A stretch of DNA of 5,539 nt, from assembly GCA_020722685.1 (NCBI GenBank), contig DYKH01000286.1, positions 1 through 5,539 on the forward strand. Reading direction: 5' to 3'. The notes below the pieces were generated by a model. The model saw only the letters and a list, made by a program, of their open reading frames with translations. It ran no database searches and was not told where the DNA came from. Positions 1 through 4,445 of the stretch are shown piece after piece; position 1 is the stretch's first letter, and each line of letters opens with the position of its first letter. This DNA is from Caldithrix sp. GTDB taxonomy: Bacteria; KSB1; UBA2214; DYKH01. The translations under genes were made by a program, and so were the position numbers.

Positions 1-45
1 CTCGGAATAGGGCATTTCTATCTTGCTTTGCCATATCAAATGGCA
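1..45 (+). repeat. IS-end-like motif, left-edge copy, with small hairpin
   Basis: Bases 1-19 (ctcggaatagggcatttct) recur exactly at 2960-2978 in the same orientation. The following bases (atcttgctttg) resemble the 'catttctattttgct' block at 2947-2961, so this is probably the inner half of a two-copy terminal repeat whose outer half lies beyond the window edge. A 6-bp dyad, TGCCAT (29-34) and ATGGCA (40-45), follows directly. Paired 'ACATTTCTATTTTGC'-like blocks are typical of the ends of several integrase-type IS elements. Assigning this one to such an element is inference, because no transposase is seen beside it. Confidence 0.45.
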
Positions 46-457
46 GGTGACATTGTCTTCTTTCCGCCTATCCTTTTTTCCTTACTTCATCGGCTCGAGT
101 AATCCCCTCTGGTCTAGAATCGCCGTCACGCCCTGCACAATTCCCAAGTGTACTAGATTATTGATGATAAAGTGTTCCTCGATCAACATAATAACAGTCC
201 CGTGACCTTCACTTCCCTAAGGTAGGTCGGCACTGGAAGCGAAGGAATGGCTCCTCTTTCTAGCGAAAGATAGGTAATTCATCCAATAAACGGAGCTGTG
301 TGATCCTGGCGAGAAGCTTTTTGAGTATATTAACTGGAAGTCATCACTCCCCAATCTGCTTCCCAATTAGTAACCATATCTTTAATAAGGGGAGTATTTT
401 TACGCCAACTGCCGGGTTTATCGGCGGCCGGGGTTTGGTGGGCAATTTCCCAAAGAG
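46..457. other. Intergenic region left of lpd, no convincing gene
   Basis: About 410 bases without a supported gene. The plus strand has only a 60-codon frame with no family resemblance and an ordinary-looking start. The minus strand has a 35-codon frame (189 down to 82) that may be a small transposase scrap (see findings). Bases 190-457 lie downstream of lpd, and I see neither a strong GC hairpin with a T-run nor a gene there. The GC-rich stretch near 410-437 can form only short 4-bp pairings, so I do not call a terminator. Confidence 0.5.
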
Positions 458-1849
458 TTATGGCTGAAAAGACCGAGCGGCATTATTGATCCCCTCGGAG
501 ATCATCGGATGTGGGAAAATCACATTTGTCAGGGCGTGTGCGTCCAGGTGCCGGCTGACCGCCAGAGCCAATGGCGCGATGAGTTGCGCCGCGTCAATCC
601 CAGCAATCTGAGCGCCTAGCAGGCAACTCGTCTGCCCATCGAACACCAACTTGATAAAACCTTCCATTTCCCCGAAGATCTGAGCTCGCGTATCATATTG
701 GTAATTATAACGACGTACTTCTACGTCCGCATACTTTTTACGCGCTTGCTCCTCATTCAAGCCCACCCAGGCGATCTCAGGTTCGGTAAATACGGTAAAT
801 GGAACGCTTCCAAAATCAATGCGTCGAGATGCCTGCCCTCCTGCCAGGATGTTATGCGCAGCCACCAGGCTCTGCCCTACAGCTGAGTGAAACAGCATGC
901 TGCGCCCATTAACGTCACCTGTCGCATAAACGTGTGGGGTTGATGTCTGCAAGCAGTTGTTCACCGGGATAAATCCATGTTCATTCAAGCCTAAGGCCTG
1001 GATGCCCTCCGGTAAAACACACTCCCTCCCGCTTGCCATAAGCACTGCATCACCTATCACGCTGAATATTTGCCCATTCTGCCGGTATTGCACTTTCAAA
1101 CCCAGATCATCTTTTTCAATTGCTGTAACTTCAGCCTTCAGCTCGATCCGCATGCGTGCACTGAGCCTGGTATAAAGTGCGTCGGCAAGATCTTTATCAA
1201 CCCCTGGCAAAAGCTGATCCATATACTCGAGCACTGTTGCCTGTGCGCCAAAATTATTGAACATTGAGGCTGACTCAACGCCGATATATCCACCACCGAT
1301 CACCACCAGCCTTTGGGGAAAAGCTATATCTGCCCCAAGGCGAAATAGGTCATGTGAAGTGATCGACAGCTCAGCTCCCGGGATATTTAAAATGTGAGAT
1401 CGTGAACCGGTTGCAATGATCAGGTCACGGAATGCATAATAGGAGGTGCCATCTCGATCTGTAACCTCTACCTCGTGCTCACCGGTGATGCGCCCGGTGC
1501 CGTTATGGAATCTCACTCCGGATGATTCGATCTCATGACGGTGCTGTTGGTAGCGAATTTGCTGCACACGATCTTTATGCGCTAGTACCCCTCTCCAGTC
1601 AACCTCGGGGAGCTGGCCCTTCAACCCAAATAATGCATATTTGTTGGCTGAAGCTCTTGCCAGTGACGCCTCCCGAACTGTTTTGGATGGAATACAGCCT
1701 TCAGCCAAGCAATTCCCTCCCAGGTTGCCGATAGGATCAACCATCACAACCCGCAAACCTGATTTAGCAAGTAAAAATGCTGCCGGGTAGCCACCACCAC
1801 CCGCACCAAGGATTACTACATCTACAACCTGCGTTTCTTTGTTTCCCAT
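458..1849 (-). CDS. lpd: Dihydrolipoamide dehydrogenase-family flavoprotein (Lpd)
   Basis: Class I FAD disulfide oxidoreductase of 463 residues, the usual Lpd length. It would reoxidise protein-bound dihydrolipoamide with NAD+ in the cytoplasm as a homodimer. Visible landmarks are an N-terminal FAD Rossmann motif GAGGGG (15-20) ending in acidic Asp38; the redox disulfide Cys47/Cys52 in GGNCLAEGCIPSK; ATGS (146-149); an NAD-binding GGGYIG (185-190) with Glu208 closing the next strand, which favours NAD over NADP; ATGD (309-312) contacting FAD; and the dimer-domain base His447 with Glu452 in HPMISE. All catalytic residues are present, so an active enzyme is expected. I chose ATG at 1849 over the in-frame TTG at 1855. 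ATG gives MGNKETQ before the first strand, and neither codon has a clear Shine-Dalgarno. No 2-oxoacid dehydrogenase or glycine-cleavage genes adjoin it, so the lipoyl partner is unknown. A lipoate-linked sulfur-oxidation role is possible but unsupported here. Other family members (for example mercuric reductase) are less likely because of the HPxxxE ending. Confidence 0.92.
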   Translation of the reverse strand: MGNKETQVVDVVILGAGGGGYPAAFLLAKSGLRVVMVDPIGNLGGNCLAEGCIPSKTVREASLARASANKYALFGLKGQLPEVDWRGVLAHKDRVQQIRYQQHRHEIESSGVRFHNGTGRITGEHEVEVTDRDGTSYYAFRDLIIATGSRSHILNIPGAELSITSHDLFRLGADIAFPQRLVVIGGGYIGVESASMFNNFGAQATVLEYMDQLLPGVDKDLADALYTRLSARMRIELKAEVTAIEKDDLGLKVQYRQNGQIFSVIGDAVLMASGRECVLPEGIQALGLNEHGFIPVNNCLQTSTPHVYATGDVNGRSMLFHSAVGQSLVAAHNILAGGQASRRIDFGSVPFTVFTEPEIAWVGLNEEQARKKYADVEVRRYNYQYDTRAQIFGEMEGFIKLVFDGQTSCLLGAQIAGIDAAQLIAPLALAVSRHLDAHALTNVIFPHPMISEGINNAARSFQP

Positions 1850-1857
1850 GATCAAAT

Positions 1858-1863
1858 ATTATA
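1858..1863 (-). promoter_or_regulatory. Possible -10 box of lpd (TATAAT)
   Basis: The minus strand reads TATAAT, a perfect sigma-70 -10 consensus, with only 8 bases between it and the lpd ATG at 1849. Transcription would begin about at the start codon, giving a leaderless or nearly leaderless mRNA, which fits the missing Shine-Dalgarno. The -35 side is weak: nothing like TTGACA lies 16-18 bases upstream, and TTGCCC (1885-1890) is 21 bases away. The call rests on one hexamer in AT-rich DNA. Confidence 0.4.
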
Positions 1864-1907
1864 CCGAGATTCCATATCGAATAAGGGCAATCAACATTTT
1901 CATCTCA

Positions 1908-1928
1908 ATGGTAAATGTTATTTACCAT
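1908..1928. promoter_or_regulatory. Perfect 9-3-9 dyad, probable operator upstream of lpd
   Basis: ATGGTAAAT, a 3-base centre gtt, then ATTTACCAT: a perfect 21-bp inverted repeat. The pairing stops at the next base on each side. The size and AT-rich arms suit a dimeric helix-turn-helix regulator better than an RNA hairpin. It lies 58 bases upstream of the lpd ATG, so an activator position, or a repressor of a promoter further upstream, are both possible. No regulator gene is in the window, and the family cannot be told from the site. Confidence 0.55.
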
Positions 1929-1954
1929 CTTGTATTAAGTTTAACATACTTTCC

Positions 1955-1985
1955 TCCATTATATATCATTTTTTGATGAAATGGA
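1955..1985. other. Imperfect AT-rich stem-loop upstream of lpd
   Basis: TCCATT (1955-1960) pairs with AATGGA (1980-1985). Inside, ATCA (1965-1968) pairs with TGAT (1974-1977) around a TTTTT loop. It is weak and AT-rich, so it could be a second regulator site or chance. Confidence 0.2.
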
Positions 1986-2037
1986 AGCTCTTCTGAAGTG
2001 TCCGAGTGATCTTTGTTTATGAGTTATAAGACGTAAC

Positions 2038-2107
2038 GCGGCATTCATGCCGCAACCAAACGGCGACATCAATGTCTACAACATTTGCGCGTTCGATGCA
2101 AATGTTG
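2038..2107. other. Cluster of three consecutive perfect hairpins
   Basis: Three perfect dyads follow one another in 70 bases: GCGGCAT/ATGCCGC (2038-2053, 2-base loop), GACAT/ATGTC (2065-2076, 2-base loop) and CAACATTTGC/GCAAATGTTG (2079-2107, 9-base loop). An alternative pairing, GCCG (2049-2052) with CGGC (2061-2064), would compete with the first. A T7 run at 2133-2139 comes 25 bases after the last stem, too far for an ordinary intrinsic terminator. It could be a structured RNA, a recombination or element-end site, or a set of protein-binding sites. I recognise no known RNA family. Confidence 0.45.
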
Positions 2108-2170
2108 CACGGTAATATTATATTATAGCGCCTTTTTTTGACTCGACAGGTAGGCCGGGTTAGTGTGTTA

Positions 2171-2215
2171 TTGTTCAGCGAATTTGACATCCTCTAATTG
2201 TTCAGCGATAATGTC
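2171..2215 (-). mobile_element. IS-end-like remnant with duplicated motif
   Basis: TTGTTCAGCGA occurs at 2171-2181 and 2198-2208, 27 bases apart. Each is followed by a TGACAT or ATGTCA-type block. Read on the minus strand, the outer copy is TGACATTATCGCTGAACAA, a layout seen at the ends of integrase-type IS elements that carry paired terminal repeats. No matching transposase is in the window, so this would be a solo end. Family assignment is from memory of the motif style and is not certain. Confidence 0.4.
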
Positions 2216-2350
2216 ATATTATGAATATATCTGTGCCATTACCGATGAAAGAACATTAGTCCAACTTTGGCAATTCTCAATTTGGTTTGAAGTCATCGTA
2301 AAGGTCATCTTGAAACTCTTCCTGAGCGAATTGGATAAGTATTGTTAGCA

Positions 2351-2661
2351 AAAGTCCAGCCTCAGGGCAAAGAAGCCCTGCGAGCTGCCAGACCAGTGAA
2401 AAATGTTCGGCGGACTAAAGTCCTTCCTCAGGGCAAAGAAGCCCTGCGGGCTGCCAAGACAGTGAAAAATGTTCGGCGGATTAAAGTCCTTCCTCAGTAC
2501 CAAGAAGCCCTGCGGGCGGCCAGGACAGTAAGAAATGTTCGGCGGACTGAAGTCCTTCCTCAGTACCAAGAAGCCCTGCGGGCGGCCAGGACAGTAAGAA
2601 ATGTTCGGCGGACTAAAGTCCTGCCTCAGTCCTCAAAAGCCCTTCGGGCTGCCAAGACAGT
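2351..2661. repeat. 66-bp tandem repeat array, 4.7 units
   Basis: Units begin at 2351, 2417, 2483, 2549 and 2615, each exactly 66 bases. The last keeps its resemblance to about 2661. Units 3 and 4 differ only at their first base, while units 1/2 and 2/3 differ at seven or eight positions, so the last full duplication is recent. The junctions carry the dyad GGACT-(A/G)A-AGTCC (exact at three of four). Units 1 and 2 contain the hairpin CAGGGC-6-GCCCTG, lost in units 3-5, while units 2 and 5 contain AGCCC-3-GGGCT. Because 66 is a multiple of three and the unit lacks stops in some frames, long frames open on both strands. I see no start signal, domain or codon bias and regard the array as non-coding. 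The GGACTAAAGTCC core resembles dispersed palindromic repeats known in other bacteria. Confidence 0.9.
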
Positions 2662-2676
2662 CGGCATTAGCCGACT
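2659..2676. other. Perfect 7-bp hairpin ending the repeat array
   Basis: AGTCGGC (2659-2665), loop atta, GCCGACT (2670-2676). It begins exactly where the fifth 66-bp unit loses similarity to the others, so it replaces the unit's right half. No T-run follows on either strand, so it is not a typical terminator. Confidence 0.5.
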
Positions 2677-2889
2677 TCCACGAACCAAGGCAAGGATTAA
2701 TCCCTCCGAATACAGCTATTCAGGCTGGCTATTTTCTGCCAAGTTCGGCGGGCTGGAAGCCTGCCTCAGGATAAATAAGCTCTTCTGGCCGCCCAGCCAC
2801 CCTGCTCTAGCAACTTCCACGACCGGCGCAGGGATTTATCCCACCGAATACAGCCAGTTCCAAAAACGAGGCGGGTTGGAAGCCATCCC
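2671..2889. repeat. Degenerate duplicated segment, related to the array
   Basis: Two diverged copies can be aligned by eye. Copy A (from 2671) has acttccacga, then ggattaatccctccgaatac, then ggcgggctggaagcctgcc. Copy B (from 2810) has acttccacga, gggatttatcccaccgaata and ggcgggttggaagccatcc. Offsets change from 139 to 123 bases along the pair, so indels have accumulated. The 'ttcggcggrct..aagtcc/agcc..cctcag' blocks also recall the 66-bp unit, suggesting a larger ancestral repeat from which the tandem array expanded. No gene is seen. Confidence 0.55.
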
Positions 2890-2943
2890 TTAGGAATTCT
2901 TTCTCTTATGAAGGGTTTTTTGAGAAATGTTTTTTCAACTTTA

Positions 2944-2990
2944 GGACATTTCTATTTTGCTCGGAATAGGGCATTTCTTTCGTGCCTTGA
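2944..2990 (+). repeat. IS-end-like motif, second copy (paired blocks)
   Basis: Two related blocks, ggacatttct (2944-2953) and the ggcatttct block (from 2970), lie 26 bases apart. The stretch 2960-2978 is identical to bases 1-19 of the window. The layout matches IS elements whose ends carry two transposase-binding repeats, with the element body to the right ('ttgaca'-like at 2987-2992). No transposase for it is recognised downstream. Confidence 0.45.
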
Positions 2991-3042
2991 CAAGTTTGTC
3001 GTCTGGTGATTACCCACAACTAAACTCCTAAGGTGGGAAAGG

Positions 3043-3240
3043 ATGCAAATAGGCAAAAGACAAAGTCGTCGCAGCAATAATGACGGCGAGAATGCGTTGC
3101 AGAAGCCATTGAGGACAATCGCGGGCGGAGGAGAGGCTAAATTTGCCGTCCAGTTGGCGGAACTAAAGGACCGCTTAAGGTGGCAAATGTTCAGAAATGA
3201 CGAAGACAATTTAAGCGGCAAGCAAGACAATGGCAAATAA
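3043..3240 (+). CDS. Possible small hypothetical protein (65 aa)
   Basis: ATG at 3043 is preceded by a purine-rich 'aaggtgggaaagg' that could serve as a ribosome binding site, and the frame ends at TAA. The product would be hydrophilic and rich in Lys, Arg, Asn, Asp and Gln, with a short amphipathic helix-like stretch (about residues 34-50, FAVQLAELKDRLRWQMF). I recognise no family. It lies inside IS debris, between an IS-end motif and the ISL3 transposase remnant, so it may be a random open frame or a scrap of a mobile-element gene. Confidence 0.25.
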   Translation: MQIGKRQSRRSNNDGENALQKPLRTIAGGGEAKFAVQLAELKDRLRWQMFRNDEDNLSGKQDNGK

Positions 3241-3354
3241 ACGGCACATGCTCTCAACCGTTTTGACGCGCGTATCTTCGCTATTTAAACCTTGCTCATA
3301 GTAGAGATGATAAAAGTGTTTAATGTGAGTACGCGAACGCCAATCGTGATAAAC

Positions 3355-3792
3355 GTGTTGGACAACAGAAATAGAAGTCAAAACGAGTTGAAGCCCAAAG
3401 AATGAGCAAAACTTCAGCGCGCTCTGGAAGCTTTCCCCAAATTGCGCATAGCTGCTCACACATCGTCCCCGTTTGGGGATGGAACGCTTTGGGTGATTGC
3501 GGATATAACCCAGGACCGCGCACGGGCCGAACGATTCTTGCCGGCTTGAGTGTACTAGGCACAAGCTTTCGGCTTGGTTCAGTTGGTAAAGTTCACCTGA
3601 AATTTGCCGCACTGGTGGGAAGAATTCTTGAATTAATTCAACGGATGTTTGACCACTGCCGTGGTCGAAGGCTTAAACAATGCGATTCTCGGCACCATTC
3701 ATAGCGCCTATGTCTACCATTTGGTTGAACATTTCCGCCTGCCTATCTTGGTCGAGCATGGTAACCTGGTTACCCCTCTCCCACTAATTTGA
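3355..3792 (+). pseudogene. ISL3-family transposase, C-terminal remnant with in-frame stops
   Basis: One plus-strand frame reads ELKPKE-stop-AKLQRALEAFPKLRIA, then LWVIADITQDRARAERFL, VYxAQAFGLVQLVKFT, PHWWEEFLN-stop-FN and LTTAVVEGLNNAI, ending HFRLPILVEHGN before TGA at 3790-3792. The order and wording match the C-terminal half of ISL3-type DDE transposases. These typically have 'WWExxLxYF', then 'VEGLNNxIK', which carries the last catalytic Glu, and finally 'HFRLxIL'. Stops fall at 3403 (TGA), 3547 (TGA), 3556 (TAG), 3598 (TGA) and 3634 (TAA), with no frameshift. Each is one base from a plausible sense codon (for example TAA for the Tyr codon in LNYF). The beginning is blurred before about 3355, and the N-terminal half is absent. 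It is certainly non-functional. The Lys usually following 'NNxI' is replaced by Leu. Confidence 0.75.
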
Positions 3793-3825
3793 AAAATACC
3801 GAAAAAGCCCTTCAGGATCTTTTCA

Positions 3826-3847
3826 TTCTCCTAACGAATTAGGAGAA
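3826..3847 (-). terminator. Hairpin spanning the chaperone stop codon, possible transcript end
   Basis: On the minus strand TTCTCCTAA, loop TTCG, TTAGGAGAA form a perfect 9-bp stem with a four-base UUCG loop. The TAA stop (3841-3839) is the last three bases of the first arm. What follows (tgaaaagatcc) has no T-run, so this is not a canonical intrinsic terminator. It may protect the 3' end of the ttrA-torD mRNA or mark a Rho-independent end of unusual form. It is the last thing in the operon before the ISL3 remnant. Confidence 0.45.
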
Positions 3848-4435
3848 CATCCGCACCATGTTCTGAATGAATGAGGTGGTGAAATGACCTAACGTTTGAT
3901 AGAGATCGGTCTCCGCATTTTGCGCCACTTTTTGTCCAAAATCAGGCAGCCAGCGGCTAAGGTGCTGATTAATGAAATAATAGGTGGCTTGAACCGCCGC
4001 GGAATCGGATTGGGCGGCCTGGGTCTGCAACAAGGCACTCAGGCAGGCCAGCTCAATGCCCGCATGGTCGGGCATATCCAGACGATCCCAGTGCTCCCCT
4101 ATGCGCAGGGCGGTGTAATCGAACCCGATGGACTCGTAGAACTCGGCTATCTGATGGGTGAGTGGCCCCCATAAACGCCGCTCCCGTTGCGCAGACTCGA
4201 AAGGCGGCAGATAGCGGCCCGAAACGGGAACGAAAAAAAGTTCGTTGTAATCTTGCGCCAAAGCATCCAGCGTTTCCTCGGCGTCGAGGCTCATACCTGT
4301 CGTTGCCAGTGCAGCGGCCAGCGTTGGCGCCGCCTCTCGAAAGGCTGCGACCAACGTTTCATCGGGGGAGTGAAGATAAACGCTGGCCAAGATGTCAGCG
4401 GTCCTGGCCAGCGTAAGGATTGATTCTTGTTCCAT
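3839..4435 (-). CDS. TorD/DmsD-family molybdoenzyme maturation chaperone
   Basis: A 198-residue, mainly helical cytoplasmic protein, the normal size for the TorD family. These chaperones bind the apo catalytic subunit, often through its Tat signal, and hold it for molybdopterin insertion before export. Family marks visible are DYNELFFVP (62-70) followed by the PPFES turn (77-81), and the conserved PDHAGIEL (122-129), corresponding to the family's 'DHIxxEL' helix. The start is the ATG at 4435. A GTG at 4486 would add 17 Arg/Ser-rich residues that are the out-of-frame image of the preceding gene, so I rejected it. The ATG lies 10 bases after the stop of the upstream molybdoenzyme, with only a weak TAGG/AAGG ribosome site, so translational coupling is likely. 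Its client should be that upstream enzyme. The equivalent of TtrD is the closest guess, but the exact subfamily cannot be told. Confidence 0.87.
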   Translation of the reverse strand: MEQESILTLARTADILASVYLHSPDETLVAAFREAAPTLAAALATTGMSLDAEETLDALAQDYNELFFVPVSGRYLPPFESAQRERRLWGPLTHQIAEFYESIGFDYTALRIGEHWDRLDMPDHAGIELACLSALLQTQAAQSDSAAVQATYYFINQHLSRWLPDFGQKVAQNAETDLYQTLGHFTTSFIQNMVRMFS

Positions 4436-4445
4436 TAGCGAAAGC

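Larger units (their letters stand above)
2909..3814 (+). mobile_element. Decayed ISL3-like element with 13-bp terminal inverted repeats
   Basis: TGAAGGGTTTTTT at 2909-2921 matches the reverse complement of 3802-3814 (TGAAGGGCTTTTT) at 12 of 13 positions. Both ends continue inward into a TTTTTCAA block after a gap of unequal length. The right repeat begins ten bases after the stop of an ISL3-type transposase tail, as expected for an IS right end. The roughly 906-bp span is too short for an ISL3 element (normally about 1.3 kb or more). The N-terminal half of the transposase is missing, and other sequence, including an unrelated IS-end motif (2944-2990), sits there instead. No 8-bp target duplication is visible (ttctctta on the left, ggatcttt on the right). 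Confidence 0.5.

Noticed and set aside
216..225. ctaaggtagg, resembling the core of a homing-endonuclease site in 23S rRNA
   Set aside because: The match is only about nine bases, with no surrounding rRNA sequence.
2351..2661. CRISPR array
   Set aside because: The whole 66-base unit repeats with no variable spacers between short conserved repeats, and no cas genes are present.
2342..2893. 183-codon plus-strand frame (and a 74-codon minus-strand frame) over the repeat array
   Set aside because: The frames exist because the 66-base unit is a multiple of three and lacks stops. The start is an isolated non-canonical codon with no ribosome site, and the frame runs on into degenerate repeats.
2887..2921. 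Terminator-like CCCTT...AAGGG followed by TTTTTT
   Set aside because: The stem is only 5 bp with a 19-base loop, no gene ends just before it, and the AAGGGTTTTTT part is better explained as the left end of the ISL3-like element.
3576..3591. tRNA-like D-arm sequence ggttcagttggtaaag
   Set aside because: There is no acceptor stem, anticodon arm or T-arm at the right distances, and the bases encode part of the transposase remnant (LVQLVK).
3211..3612. 133-codon minus-strand frame opposite the transposase remnant
   Set aside because: It has no recognisable domain, and the opposite strand carries clear ISL3 wording, so it is a shadow of the decayed gene.
3760..3774. Perfect palindrome GGTAACC-T-GGTTACC
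   Set aside because: It lies inside the transposase remnant's coding tail (GNLVTP) with no associated promoter or T-run, and is probably incidental.
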